NCBI GenBank assembly: GCA_003669555.1
Contig: QWOS01000007.1
Coordinates: 1 to 46,073 of the forward strand
DNA from: Planctomycetota bacterium
GTDB taxonomy: Bacteria; Planctomycetota; Planctomycetia; Gemmatales; Gemmataceae
Length of the DNA: 46,073 nucleotides
Direction: 5' to 3'
Part shown: one piece after another, positions 35,721 through 43,102 of the stretch
Layout of the letters: the number at the start of each line of letters is the position of its first letter
Position numbering within the stretch: position 1 is the first letter of the stretch
Notes under the pieces: generated by a model
Told to the model about the DNA's origin: nothing
Seen by the model: the letters and a program-made list of their open reading frames with translations, nothing else
Database searches by the model: none
Translations under genes and position numbers: made by a program

Positions 35721-36115
35721 GGCGGAGCTCCTCTTGACGGGTTGCCATCAGATGTGCGAAGGAGTTGTTTGCAAAGCCCGTACCAGCCGCCGCCATAAAA
35801 GGTGGAAAAGATAATTTGGTTCGTAAGTCGTTGTGAATAAAGATGTTGGGTGTTTGGGGTGTGGGTTGCCGGGGCTGGGCTGGCACATGGAAAAGTCTAC
35901 AAGCCCCTCCCTCTGGTGAAAAACCTGAGGCAGGGTGAAGGTTTTACAAATCTGGCACCTGAAAATCTGCAATTTTTACACAACCATGCGTACCTGAACC
36001 AGCTTGCGGACCTGTTCCTGACGGGTGGGGGTTGTGGCCCGATGCGTGGGGATGCTAAAACCCGTGCCTGACCCACTTGGGAAGCGCGCCTGATGGGCGC
36101 AGGGGTGATCTGTCC
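35721..36115. other. Intergenic gap upstream of the ABC exporter
   Basis: About 395 bases between a minus-strand and a plus-strand gene, so it should hold divergent promoters. I see AT-rich stretches near 35800-35850 and 35940-35985 but no clear -10/-35 pair and no conserved small gene. Confidence 0.45.
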
Positions 36116-38194
36116 ATGCGTAATTTCCTCAGAGCTTTGCGGCATGCCTGGCCATACCGTGGCAGACTGGCCTTATCGCTGGTATGCGCCATCCTGGCTG
36201 CCATGCTGTGGGGGCTCAATTTTACAAGCATCTACCCGATTTTGAAAATTCTGGGTAGCGAGCAGTCGCTGGTTCAAGAAATCGACTCGCGCATTGCCAC
36301 CACCGAAAAGGAGATCGAGGCGGCTGAGGGGGACTTGGAGCGTTTTGGCGTCAAGGCCCGCGAAATGGTCGGCGTGCCCTCCACTTCGCAAGTCGAGCAA
36401 CGGCTGCGGGACATCACCCGAGATCAGGTGAAGCGCGAGGCTCGGGTGGAGTCGCTGCGCAGGACAGTATACCACTGGCGCGTTGCCCGCAAGTTTGTGG
36501 TGGACTGGCTCCCTGCGGATCCTTTCCATGTTTTGGCAGTGCTGCTGGGGTTGGTTTTAATTGCCACCATCCTCAAATGCTGTTTCGAATTTTTGCAGGA
36601 TTGGCTGGTGGGGAGTGTGGTGGGCCGCAGCATCTATGACCTGCGCAACCGTTTTTACCAGCAAGTGCTTCGCCAGGATGTGAACCAGTTTTCCGAGCGC
36701 GGCACCGCTGATCTCATGTCGCGTTTTACCGTGGATATGGAAGCTTTGGGAACCGGCACGAAAACCCTGTTTGGCCGGGTGGTGGCGGAGCCACTCCGGG
36801 TGATCACCTGTGTGGTGCTGGCGGCGATGATCAGTTGGAGATTGACCCTGCTTTTCCTGGTGATGGTTCCAATCGCCGGATTTTTGCTGGGCAAGATTGG
36901 CCGCACCATGAAGCAGGCCACCCGCCGGCTCCTGGAGCGCATCTCCACTATTTACAAGATTCTTCAGGAATCGTTTTCTGGCATACGGGTGGTGAAGATC
37001 TACACTATGGAGCCTTATGAGAGGCTGCGATTCCGGGATGCCACTCGCGATTACTACAAACGGGCCATGAAGGTGGTCAAGATTGACGCAGTCGCCGGGC
37101 CAACCATCGAGGTTCTTGGGATTGCCGCCGTGGCTGTTGCCCTGCTGGTGGGGTCTTACCTGGTGTTGCGGAAGGAAACCTCGATCTTCGGGCTGAAGTT
37201 CACCGAACAGCCATTAGAAACAGAAGAATTACTGCAATTGTATGTGTTTCTGTTGGCCATTGCCGATCCAGTCCGCAAGCTCTCCAGTGTTTTCACCAAG
37301 ATTCAGGCTGGAGAAGCCGCCGCTGATCGCATCTACCAGTGCATGGACCGCATGCCGCGTATCAGCCCCAATCCGGAAGGAGCCTGGGTCAGTCGCGACA
37401 GGCTGGGGCGCTTAGTGATGGATCCGGTCGCAAGCAGGCCGGTCCATGGCGGCGAGCATCCTTTCCTTGAGTTCCGGGATGTGTGTTTTTCTTACGATCC
37501 GGGGCGTCCGATCCTGAGTCATATCTCATTGGAGGTTCGTCGTGGTGAGGTGCTGGCTGTGGTGGGCGGCAATGGTTGCGGCAAATCCACACTTCTTTCA
37601 CTACTACCAAGGTTTTATGATCCGGATCACGGCAGCATTTTCATCGAGGGGATCGATCTCCGTACCATCCACCTGAGATCTTTCCGCCAGCAAGTGAGTA
37701 TGGTCACTCAGGAAACGGTGTTGTTTGATGACACCATTCACAACAATATCGCCTACGGCGTGCGTAACGCCACCACCGAGCAGGTTGAGGCTGCGGCCCG
37801 CAAAGCTTACGCCCATTCTTTTATCAGTGCCTTGCCGCAAGGTTATCAGACGCCCGCCGGGGAATGTGGTGGCAAGCTGTCGGGTGGCCAGAAACAGCGG
37901 ATATGCCTGGCACGGGCCATTTTGCGTGACCCGGCCATTCTGATCCTGGATGAGTTCACCAGCCAGACTGACACGGAGAGCGAGGCGCTCATTCATAAGG
38001 CACTGGCTGATTTCCTGCCCGGGCGTACCGTGCTGGTTATCACGCATCGCCTGCATACTCTGGAAATCGCCGACAGGATTCTGGTTTTGGATAATGGACG
38101 GGTGGCGGCGTTGGGCAAGCATAACGAGCTGATGGATTCTTGTCCTGTGTACCAGCGCCTGCACGAGCATGGCGGATCGCGCCATGCAGCCTGA
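36116..38194 (+). CDS. ABC transporter fused permease-ATPase (MsbA-like exporter)
   Basis: 692 residues from ATG 36116, behind AGGGGTGA. Six transmembrane helices, with a coiled-coil-like periplasmic insertion between TM1 and TM2 (about residues 45-120, rich in Glu/Arg: EKEIEAAEGDLERFG), then an ATPase with Walker A GGNGCGKST, signature LSGGQKQR, Walker B ILILDEFTS and H-loop ITHR. It likely flips a lipid or lipid-linked saccharide outward. The downstream glycosyltransferases suggest lipid A or glycolipid export. The insertion is not standard for MsbA. The stop lies within the next gene. Confidence 0.9.
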   Translation: MRNFLRALRHAWPYRGRLALSLVCAILAAMLWGLNFTSIYPILKILGSEQSLVQEIDSRIATTEKEIEAAEGDLERFGVKAREMVGVPSTSQVEQRLRDITRDQVKREARVESLRRTVYHWRVARKFVVDWLPADPFHVLAVLLGLVLIATILKCCFEFLQDWLVGSVVGRSIYDLRNRFYQQVLRQDVNQFSERGTADLMSRFTVDMEALGTGTKTLFGRVVAEPLRVITCVVLAAMISWRLTLLFLVMVPIAGFLLGKIGRTMKQATRRLLERISTIYKILQESFSGIRVVKIYTMEPYERLRFRDATRDYYKRAMKVVKIDAVAGPTIEVLGIAAVAVALLVGSYLVLRKETSIFGLKFTEQPLETEELLQLYVFLLAIADPVRKLSSVFTKIQAGEAAADRIYQCMDRMPRISPNPEGAWVSRDRLGRLVMDPVASRPVHGGEHPFLEFRDVCFSYDPGRPILSHISLEVRRGEVLAVVGGNGCGKSTLLSLLPRFYDPDHGSIFIEGIDLRTIHLRSFRQQVSMVTQETVLFDDTIHNNIAYGVRNATTEQVEAAARKAYAHSFISALPQGYQTPAGECGGKLSGGQKQRICLARAILRDPAILILDEFTSQTDTESEALIHKALADFLPGRTVLVITHRLHTLEIADRILVLDNGRVAALGKHNELMDSCPVYQRLHEHGGSRHAA

Positions 38195-39833
38195 GGCATC
38201 CGGGCACTTTGGAGCATCTCAAAAAGGGCAGACGCCGAAACTGTCATGCTGGATTCTGGGTTTGGTTCTGGCATTGGCAGCTTGCTGGACCTTGCTGCAA
38301 CAGCTCGGCCAGCGGGATCTGCTGGCAAGCCATGAAGCCCGGGCCGCTCTCAATGCCAAATGGTTCCTGGATCATTGGGGGCCAGGTCCCTCATCCCTGC
38401 CCGATGGCACACTGGAGGCTCAAAAGCCTCCTGCTTATTATTGGGCGGTGGCCTGCTATGCCCATTTGGCTGGACAGATCACTCCAGATGCGTGGAGTGT
38501 GCGTTTGCCTGCGGCATGTGCCGGGTTGGGCATGTTGTTAGCCCTGAGTCTGGCTTGCTGGCTGAGCGGCCATGCCGCGGAAGGATTGTTGGCCGCTGGA
38601 TTCTTGCTGGGAATGGCTGCATTTGTCTGGGTTTCCCGGCTGGCTCGTACTGATATTCCACTGGCTTTTGCAATAACATGCGGGCTTTTGGCTTGGGAAT
38701 TGGCCCGCGGAGTGATGGGCCCCCGTCGCTGGGCCTGGTTTGCGCTCGCGTCGGTTGGTTTCATGGTGGGATGGCTGGTGAAAGGGCCCATGGCAGTGGT
38801 ACTTCCTGCTGCGGTGCTGTTGACTCGCTGCTGTCTGGAGTGGAACAACCCGGGGGGCAGGCGGTGGTTGCTGGGCTGCGCGGCGACTCTGGTGGCTGGA
38901 AGTGCCCTTGCCTGGCCTTGGTTTTGGCAGGCAGACAAGCTGACGCAGGGTGCATTTGGCACGGAATTTTTTGGGCTGCACCACGTGGGGCGGGGCATGG
39001 GGGGTAGCCGGTTGCGCAGTCACCCGGCGTGGTTTTATTTGGCCCAACTTCCAGTTAGTGCCTTGCCCGCTAGTCTGTTGCTGCCTTTCGCGGCTTTTTT
39101 GGCCTGGCGATACCCACCCCGGGGGCAGACCACCCGCGGTTGGTGGCAGCTGGGGCTAGCCTGGACTATGGGTGGAGTGGGGCTGTTGAGTTTGGCCCGG
39201 TTCAAGCGGGCAGATTACCTCATGCCGGTATTGCCTGGCTTGGCATTACTGCTGGCATTTTCGATGGCTGAGGGAAGGGAAAGGCTATGGGCCTGTCTCA
39301 ACAAGCCCAGGCGGCGATTGGTGTTGGCCAATTGTGGATTGGCCCTGGTGCTGGTGCCCATGGGCTGGCAAATACATGGAAACCGGGCGCTGCCAACTGG
39401 GGAGGAGACCCAATACCGTGACTTGGCCAGCAATATCACTGAAAAAATCTCGCCACAGGATCATCTGGTATTCTTTCAGGTGGAAGACCATTTGCTGGCG
39501 TACCATTTGAATCGGCCTTTTACCACCCGGGTGATGTGGGCCAGTTTGCTGGAGGATGCCAGCCGGCCGGGTGGTGTGGTGGTGGTGACAGAGACTGCGC
39601 GCCTGCTCGAAGGGTATTTTGTGCACCCTGACATGCGGGTGGAAGATCTGGACATGCGGGTGGAAGATCTGGCGGATGGGGGGCTGGACGGCCCCGGTAA
39701 CAACCTGGCTTGCGTGCGGCTTCGGCTTTCACGGGGGCTGGTAAATTGGCAGGAAGTGACCCATGCCCCAGTTCCACCCGTTGCCCACCTTGGAGCAGAC
39801 CGCTTTTTCCCTGGTGGTGTCCCCAGCCCCTGA
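38169..39833 (+). CDS. ArnT/PMT-family membrane glycosyltransferase
   Basis: 554 residues, overlapping the exporter gene by 26 bases. GT-C fold: about 10-12 hydrophobic helices, with the catalytic acidic/His motif in the first loop as DLLASHEARAALN and the conserved KPPAYYWAV and RLPAACAGLGMLL that follow. Such enzymes transfer a sugar from a polyprenyl phosphate to lipid A or another lipid at the periplasmic face. The C-terminal soluble part contains a tandem duplication (MRVEDLD twice). An alternative ATG is at 38184. Confidence 0.87.
   Translation: MADRAMQPEASGHFGASQKGQTPKLSCWILGLVLALAACWTLLQQLGQRDLLASHEARAALNAKWFLDHWGPGPSSLPDGTLEAQKPPAYYWAVACYAHLAGQITPDAWSVRLPAACAGLGMLLALSLACWLSGHAAEGLLAAGFLLGMAAFVWVSRLARTDIPLAFAITCGLLAWELARGVMGPRRWAWFALASVGFMVGWLVKGPMAVVLPAAVLLTRCCLEWNNPGGRRWLLGCAATLVAGSALAWPWFWQADKLTQGAFGTEFFGLHHVGRGMGGSRLRSHPAWFYLAQLPVSALPASLLLPFAAFLAWRYPPRGQTTRGWWQLGLAWTMGGVGLLSLARFKRADYLMPVLPGLALLLAFSMAEGRERLWACLNKPRRRLVLANCGLALVLVPMGWQIHGNRALPTGEETQYRDLASNITEKISPQDHLVFFQVEDHLLAYHLNRPFTTRVMWASLLEDASRPGGVVVVTETARLLEGYFVHPDMRVEDLDMRVEDLADGGLDGPGNNLACVRLRLSRGLVNWQEVTHAPVPPVAHLGADRFFPGGVPSP
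39630..39671 (+). repeat. Tandem 21-bp duplication inside the ArnT-like gene
   Basis: Two exact, adjacent copies of a 21-base unit starting GACATGCGGGTGG. They encode the heptapeptide DMRVEDL twice in the C-terminal soluble part, keeping the frame. The exactness points to a recent duplication or an assembly artefact. Confidence 0.9.
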
Positions 39834-40626
39834 AGGTTTCCCTGCGCCCACTTTGCGGCAATGGACTGATTGGCTTGGCACAGTTCCCCCTGAATTACCG
39901 ATCCACCAGGTCATTACCGCCAGCGGATTGAAGCAACAAGGTCACCACCCCGTTTTGCCTGGTTCGGGTTTCCAACCCGAATTCCTGGACATCGAGGACC
40001 CGGAAAAGCTAGGGCCATGGCTGGGCCATGCCATGGCCCTTTCCAGGTGCCCGCGAATACTGGTGGTGGATGGGCGCGGCCCCCTTCCCGACCCTGGTTT
40101 GCTAGCTGAAATGGAGCGACAGCTCCGCAAGGCCCATTTCGTGCTGGCACCTCGGCCCCAGTCAGGCTGGAGCTGGCCGGGGCTAGCTGTTTACCAGATG
40201 GTTCAATGGCTGGGTGGTGTATTGTTGGCTCTGGAACCCGGGAGGCAACCTCGCTGGCCAGGCTGGTCTGGCTGGTTTCGCCGCCTTTCTGTGCGCTGGG
40301 TGATGGGTGCGCCAGGGAATGATCCTGAAACCCCAATCAGGGCCATGCGTTCTGAATGGGTTGGTGCATTGAACCTGCAGTCTGCGGGAGAATTTGCCTG
40401 GGCGGAAATGCTGGCGAAGGCAACCTTTCTGGGGGTGTTGATCGAGGAGTTGCCAACCCCTTGTCTGGCGGCAGGACCCGGGAAGCTGGCCCCCGGCGCC
40501 CCTGGGCGTGGCTGGTGGCGTGATTTTCGCGAAGTGGCATCCCGGCCAAAATTCGGCTCCCCCTGGAGCCCGCCTGCCCCGTGTGGCCTGGAACCTTGGG
40601 CTGAATCACCCGAATGCCCGGTTTAA
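39763..40626 (+). CDS. Degenerate GT2-like (dolichol-phosphate-mannosyltransferase-like) protein
   Basis: 287 residues, starting inside the ArnT-like gene with AGGAAGTGACCC upstream. A GT-A-like pattern is present: a family-type nucleotide-sugar strand CPRILVVDGRGPLPDPGLLAEMERQL, then FVLAPRPQSGWSW and PIRAMRSEWVGAL, resembling the DPM/GT2 metal and acceptor regions. The N-terminal P-x-Y-N-E motif is missing and DxD is replaced by DGRGP, so activity is doubtful. One hydrophobic segment (VYQMVQWLGGVLLAL) is central. It could prepare or regulate the polyprenyl-sugar donor for the upstream enzyme. Confidence 0.6.
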   Translation: MPQFHPLPTLEQTAFSLVVSPAPEGFPAPTLRQWTDWLGTVPPELPIHQVITASGLKQQGHHPVLPGSGFQPEFLDIEDPEKLGPWLGHAMALSRCPRILVVDGRGPLPDPGLLAEMERQLRKAHFVLAPRPQSGWSWPGLAVYQMVQWLGGVLLALEPGRQPRWPGWSGWFRRLSVRWVMGAPGNDPETPIRAMRSEWVGALNLQSAGEFAWAEMLAKATFLGVLIEELPTPCLAAGPGKLAPGAPGRGWWRDFREVASRPKFGSPWSPPAPCGLEPWAESPECPV

Positions 40627-40663
40627 CACCTTCGCACTAAGGGGACACGGCGTAACCCTTCGC

Positions 40664-40692
40664 TTGACGAATGTACCTCCCAGAGGTAATTT
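40664..40692 (+). promoter_or_regulatory. Possible tRNA-Leu promoter
   Basis: TTGACG at 40664-40669, then 17 bases, then TAATTT (40687-40692), with the tRNA starting at 40702. The -35 is good (5/6) and the -10 weak (3/6), but the placement and spacing fit a tRNA promoter. Confidence 0.35.
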
Positions 40693-40701
40693 AATTACAC
40701 A

Positions 40702-40785
40702 GCCGAAGTGGCGGAATTGGCAGACGCGCTAGCCTCAGGAGCTAGTTCTCGCAAGGGAGTGGAGGTTCGAGTCCTCTCTTCGGCA
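40702..40785 (+). tRNA. tRNA-Leu (anticodon CAG)
   Basis: 84-base tRNA with a 7-bp acceptor stem GCCGAAG/CTTCGGC, discriminator A (as leucine tRNAs require), anticodon loop CTCAGGA in a GCTAG-type stem (anticodon CAG, reads CUG), a long variable arm and a GGTTCGAGTCC T-arm. The 3' CCA is not encoded (ATTTTA follows). The long variable arm is expected for Leu. It stands alone between glycosyltransferase and exopolysaccharide genes. Confidence 0.97.
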
Positions 40786-40945
40786 TTTTATTAGGTTGTT
40801 TGGTTTTAAGAAAAATTGGTAAAAAATAGATTAGAAGTTTGACTGCAGACTGATTTGTGACCTAAGCTTGCCTGTTATAATCAAATTTCTGGTTTCCCCG
40901 ACCAGATATTGATTGTTGGCCCGTCCCAGAGGTCCTTGTCAGCGT

Positions 40946-41506
40946 ATGCCGATTTTGCCCGAAGAACCAAGCGTTCATCCCAATAATTTGTTTGATGGTG
41001 ATTTGCTGGTGCCTGATACCGGGCGCTGCTGGAGGGTAATGCATACCCGGCCCCGACAGGAAAAGATGCTAGCCCGTTTTTTGCTGGCCAGGGGCGTGCC
41101 TTATTTTTTGCCATGCTCGCAGCGTCGTCATCTCATACGCGGCAAAATGTATACCTCGTTTTTACCGATTTTTTCTGGTTACCTCTTTCTCTATGGCAAT
41201 GACGAGGAACACCATCTGGGAGTTACCTGCAGGCATACCGCATCGATCCAGATGGTTGCGGATCAATCCCGTTTTGATTCTGAGATTCGCCAAATCCGCA
41301 CCTTGATTTCGTGCGGGGCGCCGGTCACCGCCGAAGCCAAGCTCGAACCGGGCATGTTTGTGGAGATCCAGCAGGGGCCTTTGAAAGGCTTGCAGGGGAC
41401 CATCCACTCCAGTGCCTCCGGGAGGAGATTTGTGGTGCTGGTGAACTTTTTGCGTCAAGGTGCGTCTGTAATGCTGGATGATGTGATGCTTGCTAAAGTT
41501 TCTTGA
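40946..41506 (+). CDS. NusG/RfaH-like transcription antitermination protein
   Basis: About 186 residues from ATG 40946. The NusG N-terminal domain is RCWRVMHTRPRQEKMLARFLLARGVPYFLPC ... PIFSGYLFLYG, and the C-terminal KOW domain is LEPGMFVEIQQGPLKGLQGTIH. Specialised NusG paralogues such as RfaH, UpxY and LoaP sit at the head of polysaccharide clusters and suppress early termination in them. Here it precedes WecA-like and Wzc-like genes, consistent with that role. TTG 40913 in frame is not favoured. A GAGG site lies 13 bases before the ATG. Confidence 0.88.
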   Translation: MPILPEEPSVHPNNLFDGDLLVPDTGRCWRVMHTRPRQEKMLARFLLARGVPYFLPCSQRRHLIRGKMYTSFLPIFSGYLFLYGNDEEHHLGVTCRHTASIQMVADQSRFDSEIRQIRTLISCGAPVTAEAKLEPGMFVEIQQGPLKGLQGTIHSSASGRRFVVLVNFLRQGASVMLDDVMLAKVS

Positions 41507-41515
41507 GGGTTTGCA

Positions 41516-43024
41516 ATGCTTTTTTTGGCGGAAACAGCTCAGGGAGGCGCGGCGGAACTGGTTTGGCCATTCCTCTGCTCGCTGATTACCGCCCTGTCGC
41601 TCACGCCGCTTTTTCGTCGCATGGCAGGTCCCTTGGGATTGGTCGATAAACCCGATGGCCACCGCAAGATTCACGCCGACCCGGTTCCGAGGGTTGGTGG
41701 GCTGGTGCTCATGTGCGGTCTGACTCTCACCACGGCGCTCTGGATTTGGTGGCAGGTGGTGACCAATTCCGGTTTATTGCCGCCAGTGGGGCGCATGGCC
41801 AGTCTTTTGGGTGGTGTCGCGGTTCTGGTGCTGGTTGGGGTGGTGGATGACCGTTTCGACCTCCGTGGCCGACACAAGCTGTTTGGTCAGATTCTGGCAG
41901 TGACGCTGGTGATTTTGCCCGGTGGCCTGCAAATCAACCAGATCGAATTCATGAACCGGTCCATTCCTTTGGGCCCTTTGGCAATACCCTTCACCTATTT
42001 TTTATTTCTTGGTGCCATCAATGCAGCCAATCTGCTGGATGGCATGGACGGTTTGCTGACCAGCGTCGGGCTGGTTGGGGCGATCACCCTGGCGGTTCTG
42101 GCTTACCTGACAGGGCAGCAGATCACTTTGGTTCTGGCGGTGGCAATGGCCGGAGCTTTGCTCGGTTTTCTCACCTACAATCGCCCGCCCGCCAGTGTGT
42201 ATCTGGGAGATAGCGGCAGTATGTCGGTGGGGTTACTTCTCACCATGATGGCGGTGAATCTGGAACGCAAGAACGACGCTCCCCTGCCTTTGGCTTTGCC
42301 GGTTTGCCTTTTGTTTTTACCGATACTCGACACCGCCGCCGCCATTATCCGTCGCAAGCTCACCGGCAAGAGCATCTACACCGCCGATCGGGGACACCTC
42401 CACCATATTCTGGCAATGGCGGGTTGGTTGCCGGCTCATGTGATGTTGCTGGTGGCAGCCCTTGGGCTGGTGACATCAACCGCCCTGATTTTGGCTTTAC
42501 GATGGCAAGATGACCGGGTGGCTTGGCTGACCCTGGTGGTTATGGGTTTGGTGATTGTCGGACTCGATCTCTTTGGTAAATCCGAATGCAGGCTGGTGCT
42601 GGCCCGAGTAGGGCAGGCTTTTCGGTACCCGGGGCAAACGGGTATGGAGTCTGGAAAAAGTGGCATGTTCATCTGCCTGCAGGGGAGCGGGCCGTGGAAA
42701 GAAATATGGCAGGAATTATTGACCCAAGCCGGGGAACTGAACCTTCAGGCTGTTTTCCTGGATGTGAATATGCCTGTGGTCCATGAATCCATTCACGCCC
42801 GCTGGACCAAGGCGGGGGGAAGTCTTGCAACCGGCACATGCTGGAAAATTGAACTGCCTGTGCTACAGCTTGGCATGGTGGTGGGGCGGGTGACCCTGCA
42901 GGGGGACCCGCAGGATGAAGAGGTTTGGCGGGTTTTAGCGCGTATGCAGCCGCTTCTGGCAAAATTTGCGGCACTGATTCAGGCCCAGCAGCCTGTGTTG
43001 CCGCCAGTGCGCCAGTTAGCATGA
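41516..43024 (+). CDS. WecA/TagO-type undecaprenyl-phosphate sugar-1-phosphate transferase with C-terminal extension
   Basis: 502 residues. The polytopic MraY/WecA core (about 1-350) has the motifs HRKIHADPVPRVGGL, VGVVDDRFDLRG, GAINAANLLDGMDGL, NRPPASVYLGDSGSM and the catalytic HLHHILAMAGW. It attaches a sugar-1-phosphate to undecaprenyl phosphate on the inner face, starting polysaccharide synthesis. After about residue 360 a soluble domain of roughly 140 residues (GMFICLQGSGPWKEIWQELL ... LQLGMVVGRVTLQGD) is unlike E. coli WecA. GAGGG precedes the ATG, 9 bases after the antiterminator stop. Confidence 0.92.
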   Translation: MLFLAETAQGGAAELVWPFLCSLITALSLTPLFRRMAGPLGLVDKPDGHRKIHADPVPRVGGLVLMCGLTLTTALWIWWQVVTNSGLLPPVGRMASLLGGVAVLVLVGVVDDRFDLRGRHKLFGQILAVTLVILPGGLQINQIEFMNRSIPLGPLAIPFTYFLFLGAINAANLLDGMDGLLTSVGLVGAITLAVLAYLTGQQITLVLAVAMAGALLGFLTYNRPPASVYLGDSGSMSVGLLLTMMAVNLERKNDAPLPLALPVCLLFLPILDTAAAIIRRKLTGKSIYTADRGHLHHILAMAGWLPAHVMLLVAALGLVTSTALILALRWQDDRVAWLTLVVMGLVIVGLDLFGKSECRLVLARVGQAFRYPGQTGMESGKSGMFICLQGSGPWKEIWQELLTQAGELNLQAVFLDVNMPVVHESIHARWTKAGGSLATGTCWKIELPVLQLGMVVGRVTLQGDPQDEEVWRVLARMQPLLAKFAALIQAQQPVLPPVRQLA

Positions 43025-43102
43025 GTGATGATTGAATGAATGGGTGAGTGCCGTGAGCAGCGGTAGTCACCGGGTTTGACCGTTTGAATAAGGGGTGTCG
43101 CG

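Noticed and set aside
35850..36071. A 73-codon plus-strand frame before the ABC exporter
   Set aside because: No ribosome site, no recognisable motif, and low-complexity composition; treated as intergenic.
40702..40785. tRNA-Leu as the attachment site of an integrated island
   Set aside because: No integrase, no repeat of the tRNA 3' end in the window, and the flanking genes look like ordinary chromosomal envelope genes.
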